Source: Phymatolithon calcareum
Lineage: Eukaryota > Rhodophyta > Florideophyceae > Hapalidiales
Direction: 5' to 3'
Assembly: GCA_977006965.1 (NCBI GenBank)
Contig: OZ345365.1
Span: 372,001 to 436,000, forward strand
Length of the DNA stretch: 64,000 nt
A program made the translations under genes and the position numbers. The notes beneath the pieces were generated by a model. The model was not told where the DNA came from and searched no databases. It was given only the letters and a program-made list of their open reading frames with translations. Below, one piece after another: positions 21,546-32,011 of this stretch; within the stretch, counting starts at the first letter, position 1; each line of letters begins with the position of its first letter.

Positions 21546-21666
21546 TTCTCCCCTCCCCCCCCATCGTCACGGAAGTGATCCTGTTGGAGACACTGTCTGC
21601 TTACACGGGTTTGAATAGATGATCGAAGCTACAAGGTAGCAACTGAAACGCATCTCTCTTGCAGTG

Positions 21667-22279
21667 TCATGAGTATTTCTGAGGGCATTTAATAAATCTC
21701 AAATTAAAGAAAACAAGCTCAGGGAGATCATGATCCTTACAAAGTTCCACATGAAAGGCTACAAGGTCTACCTGGGTGTGATGTTGATGTATATGTGGAC
21801 AGCATACAGTGTCTGAGTGGCTTGGTTTTACTCCAAGAGAAAGAATTTGAACTGCATTCTCAGAAATTGGCAGCTTTGGCTTATTTTGCCATCTTTTTTC
21901 GGAAGAAGAGATAGCGAATCTTAATGATATGACGAACACGTCGATGCGTTTACTGCAATAGCTTTCGAGGTTCGATATGGAAGCGTATCTAGGCCTAGAG
22001 CTGGGAATGTCGTTCATCATGCTGTGACGTATCGAAGATTATTGGTGCACGAAGTCTTTCTGGTATACGCCCTTGGACGCCTTTTCGAAGACGGCCAAAT
22101 TTCGCGCACATATAGAAGCGGTACAAGAAGTTGCGGATATTGTGGTGCTCGCCAGCAAGACAATCTGGGTATCTGTAGATATTAACAAGAAAAAATCCCC
22201 AATTGCAGTCACCTTTGGCACAAAACACACACGCCTGGAACACAGACTCGGAAGCTGTCGCAGGAGTGGAAGCTATCAT
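21667..22279 (-). pseudogene. Unrecognised degenerate ORFs
   Basis: Two overlapping reverse frames (22279-21995, 22020-21667) with Cys/His clusters (CVFCAKGDCNW; CCPHIHQHH) could be one frameshifted zinc-binding protein. I cannot assign a family. Confidence 0.3.
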
Positions 22280-22510
22280 AAGTAGATGACGATGACGGTG
22301 AACAGGAGCTCACAGATATCAGAAACGGTCCAGACAGAAGGGACAAATAGGCAGCAACCTTATGACAACTTTCCACACACCACACAGGTGTGGCTGATGC
22401 GTTGCCCGCTGTCAGTGAGAATCCGCCGACGCGAGGGAGACGAACTGCTTCTCAGTGGCCTGGTATACATAAGTCTCACCTGGGAGGTTTTCGCTCCAGT
22501 TGCGGGGCAG

Positions 22511-23265
22511 TTTTTTTCAATTCAGGTTTATTTAAAAGCCCCGCAGACTTCCGAAGATATGGGCGAGGCTTCCTCTGATGCTACCTACCTTTGTGCAGCT
22601 CACGAAACGCCCACCGGAATGGAGGACGGGGAAACTCAGGATTCAAAAGTAATCCTGTCTCAATCCTCTACGGGATTGTTGGTGAGTGCACTCGAACACT
22701 TTATGCCTTGCCTCCTACAAATCAATACAGGCCTTCTTCGTTCTCCATGCGTTCTATAAGTGTCTTGCTAAATAGTAAGAGCTCATCTAGAGCCTTTTCT
22801 GCTTCTAGTCGTTTTTCTACTTCTAGGTCGTACCCTGCTAGCGTGCGTTCAAGGATTTCCATATGCTCTCTGGCTCTGGTGCCGAATTCGTCGGCCGTAC
22901 TTGTTGTTGACACCTGCGGGAATCTTCCACAGGCATATTGCAGAGCGAGTTGCCTTTGTTTCACCTTGGGGAACTTGAGGATTGCTGGAAATTCTCTTGT
23001 CTTGTCGTATGGAATCTTCCTTTTCCGCTTCGATTCTAGGCCGTCTCCTTCCAGTGCCGGATATATAAATGAAGTGTTTGCGAAGAATTGTTTGCTTGGA
23101 TATGTTTTACAGCTTCACCAATCGGCTCACTGGTCTTCATCTTGGCGATATCTTTCCTCGTGTACTTCCATTCATGGTTGTGTCTGCTTTTGGGCACTTC
23201 ATTTGAATACATGGGTTCCTTCTCGTCGTTCCTTTTCAGCATATCGTACTTGCGTGTAGTGTAAC
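22511..23265 (-). mobile_element. LINE L-B 3' portion
   Basis: The reverse strand carries the L-B C-terminal region: MYSNEVPKSRHNHEWKYTRKD at about 23220-23160, then REHMEILERTLAGYDLE and KALDELLLFSKTLIERMENEE to about 22730. A 3' UTR and the tail with CTTCGGAAGTCTGCGGGG and a T-rich 3' end follow. It matches 50397-51110. It is truncated on the 5' side by the L-E fragment. Confidence 0.75.
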
Positions 23266-23380
23266 AGGAGGGGGGAATTGTAGGTTTTTTTATTTTAGAA
23301 GCCCTCAACGCTGGCGCACGCCGACACTAGAGCAGCTTTGAAATGCGCTGTATCCCTTCCAGGGAAGAAGAAGAAGAAAG
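23266..23380 (-). mobile_element. LINE L-E 3' end fragment
   Basis: Inverse of 21460-21545: GAGGGCTTCTAAAATAAAAA and the GTCGGCGTGCG block. It is followed by a second copy of CCCTTCCAGGGA. Confidence 0.6.
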
Positions 23381-23454
23381 GTAGATTTTTATTAAAAAGT
23401 TACCAATCCCTTCCAGGGAAAGGGTAGTGTAACACACATACATATAGGCTGCGG

Positions 23455-24130
23455 GTGGTATAACATACCTACATTTAGGATAGGAATGATACATGGAGTG
23501 CTTTACTGTTCTGTTATGTGCCCTATTTGTCGATCCAAAAGACCGTTTGTGAAGAGCGGGATTCTCGAGATATATCACTTACAAATTGATAGAATTAAAC
23601 TTTTTCTGACTGAAAAATTAGAGTCATAATTGATGTTGTGCGATAGTTAACACTACTCCTTGCGGAGATCTCATTTTACCCTAGCTATGTTTTTGTTCTT
23701 ACTCAGGAATGTACTCGCACCGAATGCTTTTAAAACCAATACGTACATATAGTATAGGAATGATCCATGGGGGGTTTACTGTTCTTTTATATGCCCTACT
23801 TGTCGATCCAAAAGACCGTGTGTGAAGGGCGGGATTCTCGAGACATATCACTTGCAAATTGATAGAATTAAATCTTTTCTGATTGCAAAATTAGGTTCAT
23901 ATTGAAGTTGCGCAATAGTTAGCACTATTCCTTGCGGAGATCTCATTTTACCCTAGCTACGTTTCTTGTTTTTACTTAGGATTGTACTCGCACCGAATGC
24001 GTTTTGAATCAATAATATAGGTTGCGAGTGGTATAAGATACGCACATATAGAATAGGAATGATCCGTGAAGTATTTTATTGTTCTTTTATATGGCCTATT
24101 CCCTGCGCAGATCTCATTTTACCCTAGCTA
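23455..24130 (+). repeat. Tandem promoter-like repeats upstream of protease copy 2
   Basis: Direct units with periods near 273 and 299 bp (GGAATGATMCRTGG at about 23484, 23757 and 24056). Each carries TTTTATATG and most carry the GCGGAGATCTCATTTTACCC block. The last unit is partial and ends about 160 bp before the protease ATG. Confidence 0.65.
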
Positions 24131-24280
24131 CTTTTAGGCAACTCGAAAAGGATTATAAGAACCATCTTGATGTAGAATAGCTATATGCAAAGGGCAGAAA
24201 ACAGTCCGCCAACTCCTCGTTTAACCTCTCTCAGTCACCTTACGCGATCAAGAACGACATTTCAAATTCCACCTGTTGCA

Positions 24281-24286
24281 AAGGAG
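24281..24286 (+). promoter_or_regulatory. Shine-Dalgarno-like AAGGAG before protease copy 2
   Basis: AAAGGAG sits six bases before ATG 24293, as in copy 1. It is unexpected in a eukaryotic leader and may be a relic of bacterial ancestry. Confidence 0.5.
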
Positions 24287-24292
24287 TTTAAA

Positions 24293-25471
24293 ATGGCTGA
24301 TAAATCGCAATCAATTCATGATCAATTGAAAACGATCTTGAATCGCGTCGAGAAACTTGAGTTGGCCAGCAAAGGTGGCGGCGTCCCACCTGAAAGTGCG
24401 GATGGGCCGTCCTTCAGCAACGATTTCGGGCTGGGCTCGTGCACGTTGCCCGAGGTTCCCGAGCGGCCGCTCGCGCCTGGTGTGTCGAGCTACCGAGAGG
24501 GGCTGATTCGCCTCATCGGAAAGAAATGGGTCAACGGCACAAAGCTCAAGTATTACATGTTCGACAGTGGCCCGTTCAAAGGCGTGCCGAGCAACGAGAA
24601 CCTCGTCCGAGCGGCTTTTAAGGCGTGGGAGGATGTAGGCATCGGGATCGAATTCGAGGAAGTCACTGACATCAACGTCGCCCAGGTCCGCATTGGCTTC
24701 TTGAGAGGCGACGGCTCATGGTCTTATGTGGGCAGGGACGTGGTAGACATTCCAGGCCGACTGGAGCGGACGATGAATTTCGGGTGGGACCTGACCCAAG
24801 ACCCGCGCGGCGGCGGACTGGACACCCCGATCCACGAAATTGGCCATACCCTAGGGTTCAAGCACGAGCATCAAAATCCGTTTTCGGGGATCGTGTGGGA
24901 CGAAGAGGCCGTGTATCGCACGTATGGCGGCCCGCCGAACAACTGGTCCCGCGAAAGAACGTTCCAAAACATCCTTCGCAAACTGTCTCCGCAGGAAGTT
25001 GCGGGCTCGAACTGGGACCCCAATTCGATCATGCACTACGGCTTTGGGGCGGGGATGATCACCGAGCCTGCCCAGTATAACAAAGGCCTTCGGCCCTCTG
25101 ACGGACTTACCGACATCGACAAGGCGGAAGCACGCAAGTTCTACCCGCCGCTCAACAAGGCCAAGTATAAGAAGCTGGAGCCGTCCATCTTGGAGAAAAT
25201 GTCGATTGGCCCCGGCGAGCAAAGCAACTTTGCTATTGAAGTCGATCGCTCCGACAAATACACGATCCAGACTTTCGGCAACTCCGACGCAGTGATGGTG
25301 TTATTCGAAGAGGTGAATGGCGAAATGGAATTCGTCGCAGGGGACGACGACAGTGGAACAAGTCTCAATGCGAAGATTACCACGCGACTGGTTCACACCC
25401 ACAAGTATGTGCTCCGCATCCGGCTCTACCTGAATTGGGCTAGTGGGGACACAGCCGTGATGTTGTCGTAG
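24293..25471 (+). CDS. Bacterial-type metzincin zinc metalloprotease, copy 2
   Basis: A 392-residue protein with the same architecture as 13777-14955: catalytic domain with HEIGHTLGFKHEH and SIMHY Met-turn, then a PPC-like beta domain. Six substitutions separate the copies (K13, E34, Y67, D203, H370, M390 here), none in the zinc site. An in-frame ATG at 24185 would add 36 Ser/Arg-rich residues resembling a transit peptide, but the other copy has a stop just after the equivalent ATG. I therefore keep the conserved start. GC-rich third positions contrast with the flanking AT-rich repeats, suggesting horizontal origin (inference). Confidence 0.9.
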   Translation: MADKSQSIHDQLKTILNRVEKLELASKGGGVPPESADGPSFSNDFGLGSCTLPEVPERPLAPGVSSYREGLIRLIGKKWVNGTKLKYYMFDSGPFKGVPSNENLVRAAFKAWEDVGIGIEFEEVTDINVAQVRIGFLRGDGSWSYVGRDVVDIPGRLERTMNFGWDLTQDPRGGGLDTPIHEIGHTLGFKHEHQNPFSGIVWDEEAVYRTYGGPPNNWSRERTFQNILRKLSPQEVAGSNWDPNSIMHYGFGAGMITEPAQYNKGLRPSDGLTDIDKAEARKFYPPLNKAKYKKLEPSILEKMSIGPGEQSNFAIEVDRSDKYTIQTFGNSDAVMVLFEEVNGEMEFVAGDDDSGTSLNAKITTRLVHTHKYVLRIRLYLNWASGDTAVMLS

Positions 25472-25639
25472 GCCACCTTGGACTATCGAGACCCCCAGAT
25501 TGCGGCGTCAAATTGCGACCGTCGTCGAGTTTCAGAACGATCCGCAGATCAACAACTGCTGCAGAGCAAAAGAAATGTTCTACCTTACAGTGATACATCG
25601 GGGATATTTGATGATTTGATTTTGAGAGCTCCCAAAGCC

Positions 25640-25933
25640 TCACCTTAGAGTAACGCGGTAGCTCTTGCGATATTCTCTAAGCTAAATTCTTCTGGCTACC
25701 TAAATCGTTCTTGATTCGTATTTCTCTCCCAACAAGAGCTCTTGTGAGTCTCTTGCACTCAAACTCAATTCTGCACTCATCCTAGCCGACGCTAGAGTAC
25801 GTTGTAAAGCAACTAGTTCGATCAGCGCGGTAATCCCAACGTAGGCACCAAATACTGATTTTCTCCAAAGGGGTGCGTTGAATGTCAAGCTTAGGAACCT
25901 TATAACGTGTTGTTCTTTCTCCTATGTAAAGGA
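25640..25933 (-). mobile_element. LINE L-C 3' fragment
   Basis: Reverse frame with FGAYVGITALIELVALQRTLASARM and then the L-C 3' UTR. It is collinear with 13307-13642 through the duplication. Confidence 0.75.
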
Positions 25934-26553
25934 TCCAGAATTTTCCTGACTCCAGTAGGCGGCACTAACATGTATTTTCACGTGTCCTGGCGAAGGGTAC
26001 CGAAGACTGTTCTGATGTCTGACCCAAAAGTAACATTTTTTGTAATTTAGTTATTAACTCATTACAGAAAGAAGTTATCTCAAACTTAATGCCCAAGCAA
26101 CGACTTTCCGATATTCTACTGTACCAACATTTTCATGTTCCTGTCAATCATGTTTTGCTTCAAAAAGACACCTGGCGGTTTTCTTGTGGATGGACACCCG
26201 CGTCGCGTCTTGTCATACGACCACGACCACAGGAACCTCTTCGCCACCGGGAAAAAGGTTAACTCTGTTTGTTCTGTTTTTTTCTCATACATCAAATTTG
26301 TTTTTGGCGGATTTCACGCTCGAATTTCGCTCTGTTGCATAAGAGTAAATTACGTTGTTGAGGATACACATCCTTCATATACACTACATCATAGGTCCAC
26401 ACATGTTCCTGATCAGGGACACACATCTTTAGCCTAGTCGTCCTATCATATTGTCTCAACATACGTCGATAGCTCTGTAAGCCGGGCGTGAACATGCCAT
26501 CCGATGCTCTCTAACTAGTATGGACAGAAGTAGACATATGGCCATATCCCTAC
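25934..26553. other. No recognisable gene
   Basis: Short AT-rich frames only; nothing supportable. Confidence 0.4.
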
Positions 26554-26555
26554 TA

Positions 26556-26953
26556 CAGTCAGACCTCGATAAATGGAACCTCTTTTTTAGAATAACCTCG
26601 GTTAGCAGCATAATCGAGTGCTCCACGAAAACCGTATCCGCCTAAATTTAACGAAAATTAAAGGATTCTAGAATATTTGATAGGAGCATTACTTCATGTT
26701 CGAGGTCACGGGGCATACCTTAAATTTTGTTATAATTTTGTTTAGCGTACACGGAGCATATCCTCACTCGTAGAATACTGTAAGTACTTTTCATGTTTCT
26801 CCTGCCATTGGCATACAGTACAGTAGAATATAGCTACTGTTCGGCACACGTGTGATCCAAAACTTATAATTCAAAATTCGACTTGAGAATAACCTCGATT
26901 TTGAGAATATTGGACCATTCCACATTGCCCATCCATTTATCGAGGTCTGACTG
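26556..26953. mobile_element. Pogo/Tc1-mariner-type MITE
   Basis: A 398-bp element with inverted ends CAGTCAGACCTCGATAAATG and a TA duplication (26554-26555, 26954-26955). AGAATAACCTCG occurs as a subterminal repeat at both sides. The CAG(T) terminus, TA target and CCTCGATAA motif match pogo/Fot1-like ends. No transposase inside. Confidence 0.8.
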
Positions 26954-26962
26954 TATTGGAAA

Positions 26963-27199
26963 AAATGACCACTGTAGTGGTCATTTTCTAATTTGTGTCA
27001 CAAATTCGTCCAAAATTCATTTTTGATCATGAAATGAACAGGGATGGTAGCTTGTGACTTGTTCTATCCGATTTCGAAGTCCGTTTAGCTAAAAACGGCG
27101 CCAATCTTGTACTAGAGACCTGGCATTGCCGAGTATCTGAGCCTACTTTAGTTGTGCGTTTTGACACAAAACTTCAAACGATCACTACAGTGGTCATTT
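26963..27199. mobile_element. 237-bp MITE, AAATGACCACTGTAGTG ends
   Basis: Inverted ends AAATGACCACTGTAGTG, with an inner palindrome GACCACTGTAGTGGTC at the left end. The pogo-like MITE lies directly beside it. Fragments of the same family flank the copia element. Confidence 0.65.
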
Positions 27200-27466
27200 G
27201 AAAGACACATAGTAATCACAATTATGAAAAAACATGGTTTGTGCAATATTTATTTATGAACGGTCATTTTTCGGGCGCCAAAACCAACTAAAACGTTCAG
27301 ACTGATTCGTGATTGGTCTTCTACGGATGTACGCTGCATTTGGTTGAGATGCGGGCTTATGCCAGCGGTGGTGTATCGCAGCCACTAAACCTCGAACTTT
27401 TACCTTAAATGACCCCTTAAGGGCGTTCAATCACGGGCTGCATTTTAAACATGCTGCCGATGGCAG

Positions 27467-27662
27467 AGTCAATTGACGAATGTATCCAGACTTATCGACA
27501 CATGATTGAAGGCCCGGGAGAACAAAGTTTGCATGGTCTTGTTCTCACTTGCGGCAGGCTGCCGTATCCGCGGTCGCAAGTGAGAAAAAGACCGTGCAAA
27601 CTTTGTTCTCCCCGGCCTTCAATCATGTTGTCGATAAGTTTGGATACATTCGTCAATTGACT
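27467..27662. repeat. Long palindrome, 87-bp arms
   Basis: Arms 27467-27553 and 27575-27662 are near-perfect inverses around a 21-nt loop. The right arm is coding-like on the reverse strand and forms the C-terminus of the ORF at 28541-27492. Confidence 0.85.
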
Positions 27663-28541
27663 TTCCATCCTGTGGCGAAATCGGACCATGAGCGTCACGC
27701 GAAACAAGGCGTCAGCAACTGCATCAGCTGTATGCCCCTCTTTGTTCGCCTTTCGATTGCCCAAGGATTTTACCTGATTGTCATGTGCTCTTGTGCCGCA
27801 TAAGTCATCATCAAGAGTGGCAAGCGTATGGTTTAGGGTCAAAAAAACTCTGCATGACATTTTAAATGCCGCTCGCTCAAAATTGTTGAGATATTGTGTC
27901 CTGTCTCTTTGAGCTCTCCACGTGGTCGCATGTAAGTCCCCTCGACCAGTGGCAGAGTATGCCAGAATGTGGGTGCTTATGAATCTTATTCTTTCCAGCG
28001 AAGGAACAATACTCCCAAGGTCCCCCTGTATGTCGATCGTTTTCTCAAAACTCAAGCCCGTTAAATGAGATAAAAGAAGAATGTCTAAGTACTGATAGAG
28101 GCCACGCATTCGAATTGTTGCCGCTTCAGTAGAATGTAGAGCAATCCATTCATTCATCGAAATCTTGCAATATCACAGCAAATCTCCACAAAAGAGGACG
28201 ACTTGGTCCACGCGACTTGATGTTAACTGTTGAGCCTGTAGTTCAATCTTGAGTTACTCTATAGCAGACACGCAGAAAAGCTTTCCTTTATGCGAGACAA
28301 AGAATTTTGTAAACTCCTCCTCTTGCATTATACCATGTGACTCTGGGGTGCGCATTTTCCACCCATGCGATGCGTCACCTTCTCGAGTCACTCCAGAACA
28401 TCCTCCTCTCTCACGAGTTGTGCGTGGTCTTCCTCGCGATCCCCTTCCACGGCTTCTTCCTGTACGCTGAAAGCTATCAGCAATGGAGATGTTACTGCCT
28501 TCGCCGGAACAAACGGGGCTGATCGTGCGGAGTGCAGACAA
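27492..28541 (-). pseudogene. AT-hook-containing ORF, unknown function, two in-frame stops
   Basis: One continuous reverse frame from 28541 to 27492 is interrupted only by a TAA (28254-28256) and a TGA near 28175. The N-terminal part holds RGRGSRGRPR, an AT-hook-like DNA-binding motif. The larger C-terminal part (221 residues from 28157) has no recognised domain and ends in sequence from the palindrome. This may be a transposon protein. I do not assign it. Confidence 0.4.
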
Positions 28542-28875
28542 AAGTTCTGTATTTCCCAGTACTTTATTTTACTGCTTTTCTATTATATTCCACTGCTTTG
28601 CACGAAGCATCCATCATGCATGGTTGGCATTGAGCTCACCATTGCTCTCTTGCGTGAGAGCTTCTAGACCTTAAGCAAATACAATCTACACGGCTACGAC
28701 AGGGCCACAAAATCACTCGAAATCTTCGAAATACCATTACATCATTCTCTGACTAGTGTTTTTCTCAATGCGTGCTTCGGTACGGGTCCTACATGAAGTC
28801 AGGCTTCACGTTTGCACTTCGCAGAACAAGCAGTGATAGCAAGTTCAAGGATTGTCGATGTCCCAGCAACTAGTT
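28542..28875. other. No recognisable gene
   Basis: Spacer between the AT-hook ORF and the MITE-flanked copia insertion; nothing seen. Confidence 0.4.
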
Positions 28876-28911
28876 GCAAAGGACCACTGTAGTGGTCATT
28901 TGAGTTACGTA
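28876..28911. repeat. MITE fragment at copia left flank
   Basis: Contains GGACCACTGTAGTGGTCATTTG, matching the end of the MITE 26963-27199. Its partner is at 33864-33925. Confidence 0.45.
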
Positions 28912-29187
28912 TGTGGTAGGTAGTACGACGTGTACGTGCGGTAGCAAGCGCCTGTATCGGAAGGCTGTGTTCGAGTGGGGAGAGCGCGCGCGCAGATGGC
29001 AAAATGAAAGGGTACGAAAATACCCCCAAGACCCCCTGTCTCACTCTTCTGTCTGGGTTCCTCCTTTTCCTGCTTGGAAAATCCGGGAGATTACAAAGGG
29101 AGATGTGGAAGAATGTGATTGGCCATATAGTGACCAATAGCGAATAGGAGGATGCGGTGCTACACGTGTAGGCATTATGATGCCACA
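28912..29187 (-). repeat. 3' LTR of copia element
   Basis: TG...CA ends. It contains CCAAT-type boxes (GATTGGCC, ACCAATAG) and an alternating GCGCGCGCGC run. Confidence 0.85.
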
Positions 29188-29199
29188 CCCCTCCCTCTT
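29188..29199 (-). promoter_or_regulatory. Polypurine tract
   Basis: AAGAGGGAGGGG on the element strand, directly adjoining the 3' LTR. It is the expected plus-strand primer, and shows that the histone segment lies inside the element. Confidence 0.8.
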
Positions 29200-29598
29200 G
29201 GCGTTATTTCGGGGGATGCCCAGAAATGGCGGGAAAAGTATACACGTGGAGGCACACGTGGCGTTTTGGACATAAAATATCAAATATTGCTGACAGTGGA
29301 GGTACGTCCAAGGGCCAACCTCCAAACTGCGCAACCACCGCACGCGAGCGAAACGACAGCACGAGCGAGCAAACCAACGAGCGGACACGCGCGCGAACAA
29401 CACGGCGACTATCCACGCAACGCGAGCGACGGCCCGAGCGAGTTCCGAGAGCAACCGTTGGACTTTTAGCGATCTGCGGCCGCCGCGGCATGATAGCCAA
29501 ACACCGGTGCGTGCGGCGTGGGATGTGCTAGCGGAAGGTGTCTGTCACTGACGATCGGCCCCGCAACCCCTTCCGGTGTTTGGACAGTCGGTCGCAAC

Positions 29599-29766
29599 AT
29601 GGCGGTCACCAAGCAGACAGCGAGTAAGTCCACGGGTGGAAGAGCTCCGAAGAAGGAACACGCTACGAAGGCTGCGCGCGCCGTCAAGCATCCTGGGGAG
29701 ACCAGGGTGCACGGGATGACGGCGTGCTGGATGGAGCAGAAAGAAGACGGCGGCCTGCGCTACTGA
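29599..29766 (+). pseudogene. Histone H3 N-terminal tail fragment captured in copia
   Basis: The + frame reads, after Met, AVTKQTASKSTGGRAP and continues to ATKAAR. It aligns without gaps to histone H3 residues 1-26 with changes R2V, R8S, K14R, R17K, Q19E and L20H; K4, K9, K18 and K23 remain. Similarity then fades and the frame ends at 29766. There is no histone fold. GC-rich DNA from about 29300 to 29598 may be its leader or promoter. It is antisense to the host element, between the RT break at about 29765 and the polypurine tract. Confidence 0.75.
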
Positions 29767-30327
29767 CATCCAGTCTTCCACACAGAGCTGCCAGAGACGT
29801 CCTGACTCGATAGGACCATAGGCAGATTTGATGAGCTTCCAGACTTCATCAATATAGTCTGACCAACCTTTTGGTGGGCGCATGTATATATCGCGCTGAA
29901 GCGTTCCTGCTTGTAGATAGGCCCCAGGGATATCGATGGTTGCAAGCCTGAAATGCATAAGCGCAGCCAAAGAAAGGAGTATCCGTATTCCAAAAAACTG
30001 TGCCGTTGAATAGTCTTTCCGAAGCTCTTCCTTTTCCTTGTCGCGATTTCCGTGTGGAACGAGTCTGCATTTCAGCTTCAGCTTGCCTTGGATACCATCG
30101 TTCTTGATTTCGAAAAAGTGATGGGAGCTGATTATGTTGGATCCCCGTGGCACGTGTCGAATGCTTACAGGAATGAAGGCTCCTTTATCGACGTAGTTGC
30201 TCTTTTCTTTTGCAATTGCCTTATCGAGAATCCATCTCGGTGCGAACTGCAATTTAGTTTCTGAGACAGGAGAGAGTCCTATGATTTCTCTTATTCTGTG
30301 AAGTATCCGTTGTTCAGAAGATTCCAA
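29767..30327 (-). pseudogene. Copia reverse transcriptase, N-terminal half
   Basis: RVT_2-type signature: FEIKNDGIQGKLKLKCRLVPHGNRDKE (in part), then ATIDIPGAYLQ with the first catalytic Asp, and RDIYMRPPKGW. It stops at LWQLCVEDWM, before the second catalytic (YVDD) box, where the captured segment begins. Confidence 0.85.
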
Positions 30328-32011
30328 AGAACAAGGAATTTCTTAGGACGTCTTGAGGGATACTCTCCAATGTCTTTGGACTGATCGAAGGCGGTTGAAA
30401 CAGTGCCGATATCCATGGAGGGGACATTCACCTTCTTATCAGATAAGGAAACGGAACCGAAGAAAGAGCAGGAAAGAGGATGCATGGACCATAGAGCGTG
30501 TTCCTCTTGAACAGAAGAGCTGTCGGAATCCCCAGTGTTATTTCCGGGACTTGAAATTGGGTCATTAATCTCTGGTACCGGATTTGGGTCATCATCGGGG
30601 CCAACGAAAGAAAGTTCTCCGAGCTCAAGGACGTCGAGCTCGTGAAGAAGTGAGGAGGATGGAGCCAGACGAATGTCCTCGTATGCCACTTGGAATGGCC
30701 AACCCTTGAGCTTTGAAGTATTGCAGATGAGCGCAAAATACTTTTCTGCTTTAAGGACGAAACCCAGATGCCATTTTCCGAATTTTGTCTCTTTCTTGAA
30801 ATAGTAAACCGGGTCTTTGGCGTTAGGATGTGTTGGCCAACCGGATGAACGTTCTTTGTGGTTAAGAGCAAGCTGAGAGCTCTGCATGAAACCTGTTTGT
30901 GATGCGATGTCACTATCTTGTCGGTGAGCGCACTGTTTGGTAGACCACAGAGAGATGGAGTGTATCCTCTAGCGAGCTCAAAGCTGCTCAGGATCTTTCC
31001 ACCATGAAGGACGTTTTTGAGGAAAGTAGCCCTTGAGAGAATCTCATAGTCTGACTTGTAAATTCCTCGCACGCTGCGAAGATGCTGTTCGTCTTTGATT
31101 AAACGCTGTACGAAGAGTCGGATGTTAGCGTTACCGGATTCGACGGAGCCAATCTTGTTGTGCCGTCGTGCAGGTCTCGGATCAAATGAACAGTGATGGA
31201 ATTTTCACATGGATCTAATAACCTCATTGTTAAACTCTGGATCTCCGGAAGTGGTTCGAGGTGGACCATACACATTGAACCAGTGCGTAATAACCATTTT
31301 GAACACATCGTCCATATCACGTGAAGACATGAGGACGGTAGCAGAAAAGCCAGTTGCAACGTCTTTCATGTGAAGAATGCGGAGGTTTCCAAGCTCTTGA
31401 ACTTACATGAAGTCAAGCAGGAGGTGTTCATTGAAGGTAGCAAGGATCTTGCTTAAGGATACCTTTTTCGCATTTAGCGGACGTCCAGTCTGTTTGCAAC
31501 TAGTGCACTTTGCATATGCCCACTCGAGTGCATTTTGAAGGATAGGAGTGTAAATTCCAGCTCGTTTACATATCTCACGCATGTCCCGGACAGTGAGGTG
31601 TGTGTAAACGTGGAGCTTTGTTGCGAAGTTTCGGGCGACTTTTGAGTCGGAAATGCTCGGGTAGGATGAGGAAGTGGAAGATAGAAACGGAGCTTCCCTG
31701 TCCAGCAAAGCAGAAGAATAAAATGATTTCGTGGAGGTAAAGAATGACTTAAATGCCTTCGATTGGGATGTAACAAGGTGCAAATAAGTTCGAAGAGTGT
31801 TTTTGTCTCCTGAAGTATATGTAGGAAGAATCAAGCGGTGAAGAGACAGATTGAGAACATTGGACGGAATTTCGAGAAGATTTTGGTCCCCGAACAAATT
31901 GGATCGAGAAAGTATATGATTACCAAGAAGCAAAGGACCGTCACCTTTTGTGAGATAGAAAGGCAGCTGGACATTTCGACCATTGAGATCTGTGGTATTG
32001 AGCTTCCACAA
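30291..32011 (-). pseudogene. Copia protease end, integrase and linker, broken
   Basis: 32011-31403 carries a protease tail and the integrase HHCC motif (YTHLTVRDM...AKCTSCKQTG). The same frame continues through the core (HMKDVATGFSATV; SGDPEFNNEV; HNKIGSVE) to 30428 with two stops (TAA near 31407, TGA near 31200). 30887-30291 in a second frame is the integrase C-terminus (PVYYFKKETKFGKWHLGFV...VAYEDIRLAP) and an acidic linker. At least two frameshifts separate gag from RT. Confidence 0.8.

Larger units (their letters stand above)
23555..25933. repeat. Right arm of large inverted duplication
   Basis: Inverse of 13307-17596 minus the SINE/transposon insertion. The distal end lies within a LINE L-C 3' segment (25640-25933), which is therefore part of the duplicated unit. 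Confidence 0.85.

Noticed and set aside
24185-24292. N-terminal transit peptide on protease copy 2
   Set aside because: The frame is open only in this copy; in the other arm the equivalent ATG is followed at once by a stop, so it is more likely leader sequence.
29518-29766. Functional H3 variant gene
   Set aside because: Similarity ends after about 26 residues, no histone fold follows, and it lies inside a retrotransposon.
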